From: JAUWGC01 sp963753055
GTDB taxonomy: Bacteria; Bacteroidota; Bacteroidia; Bacteroidales; B18-G4
DNA: 64,000 bases
Assembly (NCBI GenBank): GCA_963753055.1
Contig: CAVWAP010000002.1
Location: 186,001-250,000 of the forward strand
Direction of reading: 5' to 3'
Positions 18,656 to 26,739 of the stretch are shown piece by piece (the stretch's first letter is position 1; each line of letters opens with the position of its first letter). Made by a program: the position numbers and the translations under genes. The notes beneath the pieces are model-generated. The model was not told where the DNA came from, searched no databases, and was given only the letters and a program-made list of their open reading frames with translations.

Positions 18656-19078
18656 ATGAAAAACTTTAAATTTTCAATAAAAGGACAGAACTTCGATGTG
18701 GAGGTCAAGAGCTTAGAGGGGAACCAGGCCTTGATTGAGGTAAATGGGACTTCCTATGAGGTTGAGTTACACAGGGAAGTCCGTGAATCCAAAACACCTG
18801 TGCTGGTCAGGCAGTCGGTGAAGTCCACAAAAGATGCCCATAGGATCAAGAAGGAAGGTGCAGGCGTTCATAAGATCAAGGCTCCCCTGCCTGGCATCAT
18901 CATGAATATCCTTGTTGTGGTTGGGGATGAGGTAAAGAAAGGACAGAAGCTGCTGGTTTATGAAGCCATGAAAATGGAAAACAATATCCTGTCTGAGAAA
19001 GATGGGGTGATCAGGTCAATCAAAGTTACACCCGGAGATAATGTTTTGCAGGATGAGGTCTTATTGGAAATCGAATAG
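18656..19078 (+). CDS. mmdC: Biotin carboxyl carrier subunit
   Basis: A 140-residue biotin acceptor protein. The biotinylation motif YEAMKMENN has its lysine at about residue 106, within a C-terminal biotinyl-lipoyl domain (about residues 70-140) after a charged linker. The biotin arm carries the carboxyl group from the carboxyltransferase to the membrane subunit. It lies 17 bases after the OadG-like gene and overlaps or abuts the beta subunit. Confidence 0.93.
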   Translation: MKNFKFSIKGQNFDVEVKSLEGNQALIEVNGTSYEVELHREVRESKTPVLVRQSVKSTKDAHRIKKEGAGVHKIKAPLPGIIMNILVVVGDEVKKGQKLLVYEAMKMENNILSEKDGVIRSIKVTPGDNVLQDEVLLEIE

Positions 19079-20432
19079 TAAAACAGCTTTGAGCAAAGCC
19101 CTGACCGTTGTCAGCATCATCGCCATCCTGGCCATGCTGAATTCCATGCTGTTTTCTGAATCAAAAGGAGCACCAGGCAACCCTTCCGCGCAACAGGAAC
19201 AAGTGTTGACCGACGATGCATCCAGCCAGTCGGGCTCATCTGACTTCAGAGACAATGCTTTGTCGGGGATTAAAAGATTCTTGAGCTATTCCGGGTTTGC
19301 CAACGCCACTCCCGGACATATCATCATGATCCTGGTTGGGTTGCTTTTTATCTTCCTGGCTATCAGGTATGACTATGAACCCTTATTGCTAATTCCTATC
19401 GGAACAGGTATTATAATCGGGAATATCCCTTTCTTCCAGGCGCCGGGGATCAATCTTCAAGTTGGCATTTACCAGGAAGGCAGCGTTCTGAATTACCTGT
19501 ACTTTGGGGTTACCAAAGGGATTTATCCACCATTGATCTTCCTTGGTATTGGTGCCATGACGGATTTTTCATCCTTGATATCCAATCCCAGGCTCATGCT
19601 GCTGGGTGCAGCAGCTCAGGTTGGTATCTTCCTGACCCTCCTGGGGGCTTTATGGCTGGGTTTTAACCTGCCTGAAGCTGCTTCAATAGGCATTATCGGA
19701 GGCGCTGACGGGCCCACAGCCATTTTTCTTTCATCTAAACTGGCTAATGGAGGGATCGTCAATGGTATCCAGACCCATAATCTTATCGGTCCGATTGCCA
19801 TTGCAGCTTATTCATATATGGCTCTTGTACCGGTAATGCAGCCTCCAATCATGCGGTTACTTACCTCGGGAAGAGAACGACTGATCAGGATGAAGCCGCC
19901 CCGCTCAGTTTCTAAAGTTGAAAAGATCGCTTTCCCCATTGTTGGACTGATCCTGACAACTTTCATTGCTCCCGGTGCATTGCCACTGCTTGGAATGTTG
20001 TTCTTCGGTAATATTCTGAAGGAAAGTGGTGTGACCAAACGCCTGGCAGATACTGCAAGGACATCACTGATTGATATTGTTACTATTCTGTTAGGCTTGA
20101 CCGTAGGAGCTTCAACCCAGGCAGATGTCTTTATTACATCACAATCCATCCTGATCTTTATATTGGGTGCAGTCTCATTTATGATTGCCACAGCAGGAGG
20201 GATTGTCTTTGCCAAAGTGATGAACCTATTTCTTTCAGGAGAGAACAAGATCAATCCACTGGTTGGAGCTGCAGGCGTATCAGCTGTGCCAGACAGTGCC
20301 AGGGTCGTTCAGAATGAAGGCCTGAAAAGTGACCCTAACAACCACCTGCTGATGCATGCCATGGCGCCAAATGTTTCCGGTGTCATCGGCTCTGCCGTCG
20401 CTGCCGGTATTTTGATTAGTTTCCTCCTGTAG
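19041..20432 (+). CDS. mmdB: Sodium-translocating decarboxylase beta subunit
   Basis: The membrane subunit that decarboxylates carboxybiotin and exports sodium. The open frame gives up to 463 residues with about ten hydrophobic segments. Family signatures visible are IGIIGGADGPTAIF, with the functional Asp, and GAAGVSAVPDSARV near the C-terminus. The start is uncertain: ATG 19041 overlaps the carrier gene by 38 bases, while TTG 19089 lies 10 bases after its stop. A leading hydrophobic segment plus polar loop (about residues 20-75) precedes the core. Together with 16297-19078 this completes an energy-conserving decarboxylase. Confidence 0.9.
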   Translation: MFCRMRSYWKSNSKTALSKALTVVSIIAILAMLNSMLFSESKGAPGNPSAQQEQVLTDDASSQSGSSDFRDNALSGIKRFLSYSGFANATPGHIIMILVGLLFIFLAIRYDYEPLLLIPIGTGIIIGNIPFFQAPGINLQVGIYQEGSVLNYLYFGVTKGIYPPLIFLGIGAMTDFSSLISNPRLMLLGAAAQVGIFLTLLGALWLGFNLPEAASIGIIGGADGPTAIFLSSKLANGGIVNGIQTHNLIGPIAIAAYSYMALVPVMQPPIMRLLTSGRERLIRMKPPRSVSKVEKIAFPIVGLILTTFIAPGALPLLGMLFFGNILKESGVTKRLADTARTSLIDIVTILLGLTVGASTQADVFITSQSILIFILGAVSFMIATAGGIVFAKVMNLFLSGENKINPLVGAAGVSAVPDSARVVQNEGLKSDPNNHLLMHAMAPNVSGVIGSAVAAGILISFLL

Positions 20433-20465
20433 TTGAATATTCAACAGGATATTTTTCTAACTTTA
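20432..20465 (+). promoter_or_regulatory. Perfect 14-base palindrome beside a -7 box
   Basis: GTTGAATATTCAAC (20432-20445) is its own reverse complement. TAACTTTA, a TAnnTTTG-like -7 box, follows at 20458-20465, 7 bases before the ATG at 20473. The palindrome would cover the -33 region, the position expected of an operator. It could instead be a minor hairpin after mmdB. Confidence 0.4.
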
Positions 20466-20472
20466 AGGTGAC

Positions 20473-20913
20473 ATGACAGCACATCCCATCAATTACCTGG
20501 TTTTATTCTGTATAGGCTGCTTTGGACTGTGGATCTCTATTCCTTACGGACTGGCATTCAGCATCAAACCTTTCTGGATCTGCGTTACCATCATCCTCGG
20601 ATCAACATTCAGTACCTCTGTTGTTTATATCCTGGGCAAGCGAGTTAAACAGTTGATCCTGAGCAAAAGAGGCAAGTCACTTACTGCAAAATCAGAGAAG
20701 AAAATGGTCAGGTATCTTGAGAAGTATGGGATTGAAGGCCTGGGATTGTTGCTGCCCGGCGTTTTTGGACCAGCATTGGGTATGGCTATTGGCATCACGA
20801 TGGTGACCTCGGTCAGGAAATTGTATTTATGGTCATTGCTGGGTAATGTGATCTGGAGTGTCATCCTGGTAGCCATTGTAGCCCTGGGTTTATATACGTT
20901 CAATTCAATGTAG
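20473..20913 (+). CDS. Small multi-span membrane protein (small multidrug export / DedA-like)
   Basis: A 146-residue protein with about four membrane helices: residues 7-30 and 35-58, then after a basic loop 90-112 and 118-142. The motif GLLLPGVFGPALGMAIG in the third helix region recalls the small multidrug export and DedA-like families. The function is not established. It is followed by the patatin gene after one base, so the two are coupled. A palindrome and -7 box precede it. Confidence 0.65.
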   Translation: MTAHPINYLVLFCIGCFGLWISIPYGLAFSIKPFWICVTIILGSTFSTSVVYILGKRVKQLILSKRGKSLTAKSEKKMVRYLEKYGIEGLGLLLPGVFGPALGMAIGITMVTSVRKLYLWSLLGNVIWSVILVAIVALGLYTFNSM

Positions 20914-20914
20914 C

Positions 20915-21694
20915 ATGGAGACAGACAAGCAAAATATTGGTATAGTTTTATGTGGTGGTGGCATCAGGGGCTTATCACAGATAGGTGTACTTGCTGCGCT
21001 GGAAGACTACGATATCTTTCCTGATGTAATTTCAGGTTCCAGCATCGGCGCAATCCTTGGTGCATTTTATGCAAGTGGCTATTCACCACGTGAAATGCTG
21101 GAGGTCTCTAAAGCAAGCAAGCTTTATAAGGTGTTTAAACCCAGCTTCCGCAGAAAAGGGATCAGCAATATGAAGTACCTTGAACACCTGCTGAATAAGT
21201 ACCTGAAAGACGATACTTTTGAACAGCTGAAGAAACCTCTTTATGTATGCGCCTGCAATTTGTATACAGGAAATGCTGATATCTTCAGCAGTGGCCCCCT
21301 TATCGGGCCAGTATTGGCTTCAGCTGCAGTACCGGTCGTTTTCCAGCCGCAGGAGCTCAACGGGCAGCTATATACTGATGGTGGTTTATTGAATGTCCTG
21401 CCAGTTGAACCATTAAAGGAACACTGTGACAAAATACTGGGTGTTTATGTACACAATTTTCATGAAATCGATGAACTGAAAACATGGCCAGCTATGTTTG
21501 ACCGCTATTTAAGTCTTCGATTATATGATAATGCTAAACCTCGGATGGAGCAATGTGATTATATGATCATTCCTGAAAAAGCCTTTGAATATAGCTTCCT
21601 GAAGAAAAAAACCGATGAAAAACTTTTTGAGATAGGTTATGAAAAAACCAAATTCCTTATCCCTGAAATCAAGAAAGCACTAAATTTGGATTAA
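20915..21694 (+). CDS. Patatin-like phospholipase
   Basis: A 259-residue patatin-fold lipid acyl hydrolase. The oxyanion-hole glycine loop CGGGIRGLSQ lies near the start, the nucleophile in GSSIGAI (G-x-S-x-G, about residue 44), and the catalytic Asp in TDGGLLN (about residue 153). No signal peptide is present, so it acts in the cytoplasm or at the inner membrane face. It starts one base after the stop of the small membrane protein gene, and uridine kinase follows. Confidence 0.87.
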   Translation: METDKQNIGIVLCGGGIRGLSQIGVLAALEDYDIFPDVISGSSIGAILGAFYASGYSPREMLEVSKASKLYKVFKPSFRRKGISNMKYLEHLLNKYLKDDTFEQLKKPLYVCACNLYTGNADIFSSGPLIGPVLASAAVPVVFQPQELNGQLYTDGGLLNVLPVEPLKEHCDKILGVYVHNFHEIDELKTWPAMFDRYLSLRLYDNAKPRMEQCDYMIIPEKAFEYSFLKKKTDEKLFEIGYEKTKFLIPEIKKALNLD

Positions 21695-21705
21695 AAAGTA
21701 TAGAT

Positions 21706-22323
21706 ATGCTTATTATTGGTATTGCTGGTGGCTCGGGATCGGGTAAGACAACTGTTGTAAAAAAAGTAATAGAAAACCTGCCTCAAAACACCGTATCCCT
21801 CATAGCGCAGGATGCCTATTACTGGGATAATGGACATCTATCTCAGGAAGAAAAGAAACGTATAAACTTCGACCACCCGGAGTCCATCGAATGGCCCCTG
21901 TTGATTGAACAACTGGATCAGTTAAAAAGAGGCCAAACAATTGACATGCCTACCTATACCTATGTTACCTGTGCCAGGGGAGAAGAAACCATCAGGATAG
22001 AACCTAAAGCTGTAATTATTGTGGAAGGCATTCTTGTCCTGACCAATGAGGAATTGCGTAACCGTTGCGATATAAAGATATTTGTCGATGCCGATAATGA
22101 TGACCGCCTGATGCGTATCATACAGCGGGATACCCAGGAACGAGGCCGTTCCGTTGAGGATGTCTTCAAGCATTACCTTACCTTTGTCAAGCCCATGCAC
22201 CTGCAATTCATAGAACCTTCAAAGCGCTATGCCGATGTGATAGTCCCCCAGGGTGGCGAGAACAGGATCGCCATAGACATGCTTGTTTCCAGAATCAATA
22301 TGAAAATACAAAGTGATATCTGA
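21706..22323 (+). CDS. udk: Uridine kinase
   Basis: A 205-residue pyrimidine salvage kinase that phosphorylates uridine and cytidine. The P-loop GGSGSGKTT lies at residues 7-15, the substrate segment NFDHPESIEWPLL near residue 50, and the lid RDTQERGRS near 145. It is 11 bases from the patatin gene. The stop codon merges into a gatatctgat word repeat that continues to about 22346. Confidence 0.93.
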   Translation: MLIIGIAGGSGSGKTTVVKKVIENLPQNTVSLIAQDAYYWDNGHLSQEEKKRINFDHPESIEWPLLIEQLDQLKRGQTIDMPTYTYVTCARGEETIRIEPKAVIIVEGILVLTNEELRNRCDIKIFVDADNDDRLMRIIQRDTQERGRSVEDVFKHYLTFVKPMHLQFIEPSKRYADVIVPQGGENRIAIDMLVSRINMKIQSDI

Positions 22324-22346
22324 TTCGTGATATCTGATATCTGAAT
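22317..22346. repeat. gatatctgat word repeat
   Basis: Repeated gatatctgat and gattcgtgatatctg words follow the udk stop. The same words recur inverted at 22821-22850, and again at 46645-46688, 46854-46895 and 59866-59906. The core GATATC is palindromic. Confidence 0.6.
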
Positions 22347-22471
22347 TTTTGATCAGTGTTTACTGACCTTGGGCAACCCAATCTTTCACAACAGTGCTTA
22401 AAAACTGTCTTTTTTCACTTTCCAGCTTTTCTGCATCCAGGTCCACTTATTGGTTATTGCACTTCCACCAT

Positions 22472-22798
22472 TTATTCCTTTACCATCGTCAGCAGCATCT
22501 TGAATTGTGCAACTGCCTTCACTGCATGTGGTATCCCGGCGGGCATGATGATGGCCTGCCCGGCAGAAAGCTGATAGGGCTTGCCATTGATAATAATTTC
22601 GGCACTACCGTCCAGTACCTGTATCAAAGCGTCAAAAGGCGCTGTATGCTCACTGAGCTGCTGTCCCTTATCGAAGGAGAAAAGGGATACATTGCCTGCT
22701 GGCTTTTGTATGATGCGCTTGCTGACAATGCCATCTGATGAATAGTCAACTGTCTTTGCAAACTCAAATACTTCTGAATGCTTAAATGTACTTTCCAT
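22472..22798 (-). CDS. Small cupin-domain protein
   Basis: A single-domain cupin of 108 residues. The conserved beta-barrel signatures are seen as a degenerate motif 1 (SEHTAPFDALIQVLDG, one His) and motif 2 (GQAIIMPAGIPHAV). Small cupins of this kind often bind a metal or small ligand and are sometimes regulatory; the ligand is unknown. It lies 57 bases downstream of the ferredoxin-like gene on the same strand, across a gatatctgat repeat, and may be part of that transcript. Confidence 0.8.
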   Translation of the reverse strand: MESTFKHSEVFEFAKTVDYSSDGIVSKRIIQKPAGNVSLFSFDKGQQLSEHTAPFDALIQVLDGSAEIIINGKPYQLSAGQAIIMPAGIPHAVKAVAQFKMLLTMVKE

Positions 22799-22855
22799 AT
22801 TATATTTTATATTTAAATCATAAATCAGATATCAGATATCACGAATCGATATCAT

Positions 22856-23752
22856 TTACACCCATTCTTCTTTTAAAATGTTTCCCTGGATCCCTACCAT
22901 GATCATTTTTACCGGCACTTTCCTTGAGGCTTTCTCAATGGCCGCTTTGGCAAGATGTAACAGACCGCCGCAACATGGAACTTCCATAACCATCACGGTC
23001 AGTGTGTTGATCTGAGCTTCGTCTATCATAGCCCTTAGCTTTTCAATATAGTTTTCCTGGCCCTGGTCGAGTTTGGGACAAGCGATTGCCAGACTGTGAT
23101 TCTTGAGATATTTCTGATGAAAGTTGCCCAGGCTGAAAGCTACACAATCGGCTGCCAGCACAACATCTGCATTTCTGAAATACGGTGCCATGGGGTTCAC
23201 CAGGTGCATTTGCACTGGCCACTGCATGAGTTCGGATTTCAATTCATCTGCGTTTACCTGAACATTGCCCTTACCGGCATTATCAACCTGGTCAAGGTCC
23301 ACCCTGAAATCCCGTTCAACTGAACCGGGACATCCACCGCTTGCACAACTGCTTGCTTCCACCTCTGCATGATGTACACTGTGCTTCACCTGCTGGAGGT
23401 CAAAGTCAAGGGTATCACTAATGCTTTCCATATATTGGACAGCTTCTTTCAGGTAGGCAACTTCGTTATGCTCTTTGAGGTGTCTGAGGTGAGCAATAAC
23501 AGTGTTTTCACCATGTTTAATGATTTCCTGGATAACTGCAGTTTCGTTGTAGGGCTCTGCTTCCCGTTCTTCAATCTCAATGGCTCCCTCAGGACATTCG
23601 CCAATGCAGGCCCCCAGGCCATCACACATCAGGTCGCTCACCAACCGGGCTTTCCCATCAATCATCTGTAAGGCCCCTTCCGGACAACCCGGGATACACA
23701 GTCCGCAACCATTGCATTTTTCTTCGTCTATTTTAATGATCTCCCTTTTCAT
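22856..23752 (-). CDS. 4Fe-4S ferredoxin-type protein with extra C-terminal domain
   Basis: A 298-residue protein with two 4Fe-4S sites at the N-terminus: a canonical CNGCGLCIPGCPEG and a second CDGLGACIGECPEG, which keeps spaced cysteines although one is shifted. The C-terminal 200 residues hold further cysteines (ASSCASGGCPGS, MEVPCCGG) of unknown use. Such proteins in anaerobes shuttle electrons and often lie with redox-sensing regulators. Here a Crp/Fnr gene is divergent, with a palindrome in the shared spacer at a position suited to activation of this gene. Confidence 0.85.
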   Translation of the reverse strand: MKREIIKIDEEKCNGCGLCIPGCPEGALQMIDGKARLVSDLMCDGLGACIGECPEGAIEIEEREAEPYNETAVIQEIIKHGENTVIAHLRHLKEHNEVAYLKEAVQYMESISDTLDFDLQQVKHSVHHAEVEASSCASGGCPGSVERDFRVDLDQVDNAGKGNVQVNADELKSELMQWPVQMHLVNPMAPYFRNADVVLAADCVAFSLGNFHQKYLKNHSLAIACPKLDQGQENYIEKLRAMIDEAQINTLTVMVMEVPCCGGLLHLAKAAIEKASRKVPVKMIMVGIQGNILKEEWV

Positions 23753-23787
23753 ATGTAGAGTTTTTTGTTTCCCAACTTAATTTGAAG

Positions 23788-23795
23788 TAAAAGTA
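23788..23795 (-). promoter_or_regulatory. -7 box of the ferredoxin-like gene
   Basis: The minus strand reads TACTTTTA, one base from TAnnTTTG, 36 bases before the ATG at 23752. The predicted start of transcription, about 23782, places the palindrome at 23818-23831 near -43. Confidence 0.45.
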
Positions 23796-23817
23796 GCCCG
23801 GGAAGAAAGAATAAAAT

Positions 23818-23831
23818 GTAATAATTGTTAC
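23818..23831. promoter_or_regulatory. Candidate Crp/Fnr operator
   Basis: GTAATAATTGTTAC is a near-perfect 14-base palindrome (GTAA-x-AATT-x-TTAC). It lies between the divergent ferredoxin-like gene and the Crp/Fnr regulator, centred about 43 bases upstream of the predicted ferredoxin transcription start, the usual place of a Crp-family activator site. Confidence 0.5.
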
Positions 23832-23863
23832 AAAACCATGAATTTTTTAGAAATTTGTTCAAA

Positions 23864-24538
23864 ATGAACAGTATGATAAAAACACTGATGAATTGTCCGC
23901 TTTTTAAAGGTTTTGACCAAGAACCAATGGAGCGCTTGTTTGAAAGAGCTTCTTTTCAGGTCAGGAAATATGCAAAAGACCAGATGTTTGTGCAGATGGA
24001 AGAACCCTGTGATCATCTCCTGATCATCCTTGAGGGCAGCGTGAGAGGGGAGATGGTTGACTTCTCTGGAAAGACGATAAAGATTGAAGATATTGAAGCC
24101 CCCAACTCGGTTGCTTCTGCATTTATTTTTGGTGAGAAGAAGAGATTCCCGGTAAATATTGTAGCCAATTCACCTGTAAGTGTTTTATATATTCCAAAGT
24201 CTTCTTTGTTGCAGATGTTCCAGAAAAGCAGCCTCTTTCTTGAGAACTTCCTGAACATGGTATCTACCCGGGCCCAATTCCTATCTATGAAGATCAAGTT
24301 TTTATCATTTAAAACCATCAAGGGGAAGGTAGCCCATCTTATACTGAGCCAGGGAGGCAAGGAAAATGATGTAATCAAATTGAATCGTTCCCAGGAAGCC
24401 ATTGCATCATTGTTCGGCGTTACCCGGCCCGCCCTGGCCCGCGCCATGGGAGAGATGGCCGGTGATGGCCTGATCGAGGTTCACAGAAAGGAGATACGTA
24501 TTTTAGACAGGGACAAACTCAATCACCTAATCACTTAA
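23864..24538 (+). CDS. Crp/Fnr-family transcription regulator
   Basis: A protein of about 224 residues with an N-terminal cyclic-nucleotide-binding-type beta barrel and a C-terminal winged helix (RSQEAIASLFGVTRPALARAMGEM, quoted only to the recognition helix VTRPALARAM). No cysteine cluster like that of Fnr is evident at the N-terminus, so the sensed signal is unknown; haem or nitric oxide sensing, as in HcpR/DNR relatives, is possible. The start at 23864 is preferred over 23825, because 23825 lies inside the candidate operator; 23873 is another option. The 3' end runs into aatcactt tandem repeats. Confidence 0.85.
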   Translation: MNSMIKTLMNCPLFKGFDQEPMERLFERASFQVRKYAKDQMFVQMEEPCDHLLIILEGSVRGEMVDFSGKTIKIEDIEAPNSVASAFIFGEKKRFPVNIVANSPVSVLYIPKSSLLQMFQKSSLFLENFLNMVSTRAQFLSMKIKFLSFKTIKGKVAHLILSQGGKENDVIKLNRSQEAIASLFGVTRPALARAMGEMAGDGLIEVHRKEIRILDRDKLNHLIT

Positions 24539-24567
24539 TCACTTAATCACTTAATTACTTAATCACT
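24521..24567. repeat. aatcactta tandem repeat over two stop codons
   Basis: About five near-copies of a 9-base word (taatcactt) cover the end of the Crp/Fnr gene (stop 24536-24538) and reach into the last codons of the convergent GH97 gene (stop at 24555). Confidence 0.7.
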
Positions 24568-26498
24568 CCTAAAAAGCCTCCGCCTTTGGCCATTTTTATT
24601 TTCATTTTGCTTTTATTTGTCACCGTTGTGGTTTTTTTTACATAATCGCCGGCAAACCTATTGGCATTAACGCCGTCTTCGAGATATTCGATTTGATATG
24701 TGCTATTTGCTAAGAAGTCAAGAGATATTTCAAACGCTCTTTCATTCCAGTCTGTCATTCCGCCGATATACCAGTTATCACCTTTCCTTCTTGCGATGAT
24801 AATGTATTCACCGACGCTGGCTTCCAGTACCCTTGTTTCATCCCAGGTTACAGGTATTTGGGCAATGAAACTTGTATAAATAGGTTCTTTCAGGTAATTT
24901 GAAGGGTTATCGCAAAGCATTTGCAACGGACTTTCATAAACAACATACATGGCAGCCTGGTGGCACCGGGTGCCCTGGCTCATGGGGCGGGTGAAGAATG
25001 GTTCAAAGTTATTCTCCTGTGCATTTATCATTGCACCCGGGGTGTAGTCCATCGGACCTGCCAACATTCTTATAAAAGGGATGGTGACATCATGTGCCGG
25101 TGTGATCAGGTTACCCCATTTACTGTTTTCAAGCCCCTTAACTCCCTCAAAAGTAAGAACATTAGGATATGCCCTTCGAAGTCCTGCAGGTTTATATGCT
25201 CCATGAAAGTCAATCAATAATTCCCTCTTTGCTGCTTCCCTTCCAACACGCTCATAATAGTTAACCATGAGCTGATCGGCACGTTGCATGAAATCTACTT
25301 TGAAACCCACCACACCCATCTTTGAATAATGATCAAAAACCTGCTCCAGGTGATCATCCAGGGGCTTCCATAATGTCCATAGGATAATTCCCACATTTTT
25401 TTCTTTACCATGCCTGATGATCTCTTCAAGATCAATTTCAGGTATGACCTCAAACAGGTCGGTCGTTTTCGACCATCCTTCATCCAGGATCACATAATCA
25501 ATACCGAAATCAGAAGCAAAATCAATATAGAATTTGTATGTCTCCGTATTTATACCAGCCTCAAAATCAACCCCGTAAATATTCCATGCATTCCACCAGT
25601 CCCAAGCCACCTTACCTGGTCTGATCCAATCAGTGTCTTCCAGTTCCAGAGGCCTTGAAAGTTGATAGGTTAGCGTACTTTCCACCAGTTTACGGTCATC
25701 ATCGGTGATCACAAATACTCTCCAGGGAAAAGACCTTTTACCTTCTGTTTCTGCAATATAATCTGCTTCTTTTTCAATGATCATATCCCGGTCAGGATAT
25801 CTTCCGGGTTTAACGATCAATGGGACTTTAGGGAATGTGGCTTTTAAAGCATCTTTCCCTGTTCCATAAAAGAACATATTTGGGTAGTCAAAGAGGTCTG
25901 TTTCAGAAATCCCAATCCTTACTTCATTGGCGGTTGTCACAAGGACTGGCAATGAGCAAAACTGGTTAGTATTAATGGCCTGCAACAGTGTATCAGTGTA
26001 TATCCTTTCATAATGTGAAATGAAACTGTTTTCTTCAGGGAATAATACATTCGATTGATCCGGAAAGTTTACCATGGATTCTTCATCAAAAACAAGTAAT
26101 TTATCGTTCAGGTCTGTTATAAACCTGTAAGCTGCGCCATCGTTGTAAACCCTGAAAGCTATTGAGTAACTTCCCTTAAATTGTATTTCAAGCTCGTTGG
26201 CATGATCGTGTATCGAACAGTATTTTGATGGTATAACGGGAGTGACAGTATTATCAATTACCCTTTTCCTGGTTTGCCTGACCAAAGGGTTTTTGCCAAG
26301 GATTTTGTCACTTGTCACTGTCATTGAAATATTGCTAGGAAGGACCACTGTTTCTCCTTTATAAATCACTGACCATGAGATGTTTTTGGTGATGCTTACA
26401 GTCAGTTTTATATTGCCATCCGGAGATAGAACTTCATAATCTTCTGAAAAAACCAACAAGGAACTTAATATTAAAGCGAGACAAAAAATATTTTTCAT
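24555..26498 (-). CDS. Glycoside hydrolase family 97
   Basis: A 647-residue secreted or periplasmic glycosidase of the SusB/GH97 family, with a signal peptide in the first 18 residues. Order: N-terminal beta-sandwich, (beta/alpha)8 barrel with KVAWDWWNAWNIYG and YVILDEGWSK, and C-terminal beta domain. The segment GFKVDFMQ carries an Asp (about residue 401) where the retaining alpha-galactosidase-type enzymes have their nucleophile, and TFEGVKG supplies a Glu nearby. I infer a retaining enzyme, likely alpha-galactosidase-like, rather than an inverting alpha-glucosidase, without an alignment. It is convergent with the Crp/Fnr gene. Confidence 0.9.
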   Translation of the reverse strand: MKNIFCLALILSSLLVFSEDYEVLSPDGNIKLTVSITKNISWSVIYKGETVVLPSNISMTVTSDKILGKNPLVRQTRKRVIDNTVTPVIPSKYCSIHDHANELEIQFKGSYSIAFRVYNDGAAYRFITDLNDKLLVFDEESMVNFPDQSNVLFPEENSFISHYERIYTDTLLQAINTNQFCSLPVLVTTANEVRIGISETDLFDYPNMFFYGTGKDALKATFPKVPLIVKPGRYPDRDMIIEKEADYIAETEGKRSFPWRVFVITDDDRKLVESTLTYQLSRPLELEDTDWIRPGKVAWDWWNAWNIYGVDFEAGINTETYKFYIDFASDFGIDYVILDEGWSKTTDLFEVIPEIDLEEIIRHGKEKNVGIILWTLWKPLDDHLEQVFDHYSKMGVVGFKVDFMQRADQLMVNYYERVGREAAKRELLIDFHGAYKPAGLRRAYPNVLTFEGVKGLENSKWGNLITPAHDVTIPFIRMLAGPMDYTPGAMINAQENNFEPFFTRPMSQGTRCHQAAMYVVYESPLQMLCDNPSNYLKEPIYTSFIAQIPVTWDETRVLEASVGEYIIIARRKGDNWYIGGMTDWNERAFEISLDFLANSTYQIEYLEDGVNANRFAGDYVKKTTTVTNKSKMKIKMAKGGGFLGVIK

Positions 26499-26703
26499 AA
26501 CCCCGGTTTTATAACTAATAAATTGCTAAATATTACACTAACCACTAACCCCTGCCTACGCAGGGGCAGGCCACTAACCACTAATCACTAAAGATAACAT
26601 TTTAACCAATTCTTCGTTTAATATATACAATTAAGCCCAAGGGCTTATTTTTTTTCCAGTTACCAGTCTTTTTCCCCGAAAAGTTTCAGATTAATTTAAA
26701 GTG
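26499..26703. repeat. cactaacc words with embedded 24-base palindrome
   Basis: Between the divergent GH97 and T9SS genes. Words cactaacc/cactaatc run at 26536-26590. A 24-base palindromic unit at 26549-26572 (CCCCTGCCTACGCAGGGG core) splits the word array, with the word continuing on both sides. Inverted copies of this unit are at 46696-46719 and 46905-46928. Confidence 0.65.
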
Positions 26704-26711
26704 TAATTTTG
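26704..26711 (+). promoter_or_regulatory. -7 box TAATTTTG
   Basis: Matches TAnnTTTG. It places transcription start near 26718 and supports the ATG at 26740 rather than the TTG at 26725. No clear -33 element. Confidence 0.5.
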
Positions 26712-26739
26712 CATCGGAGATGCATTGAAATCGAATGCT

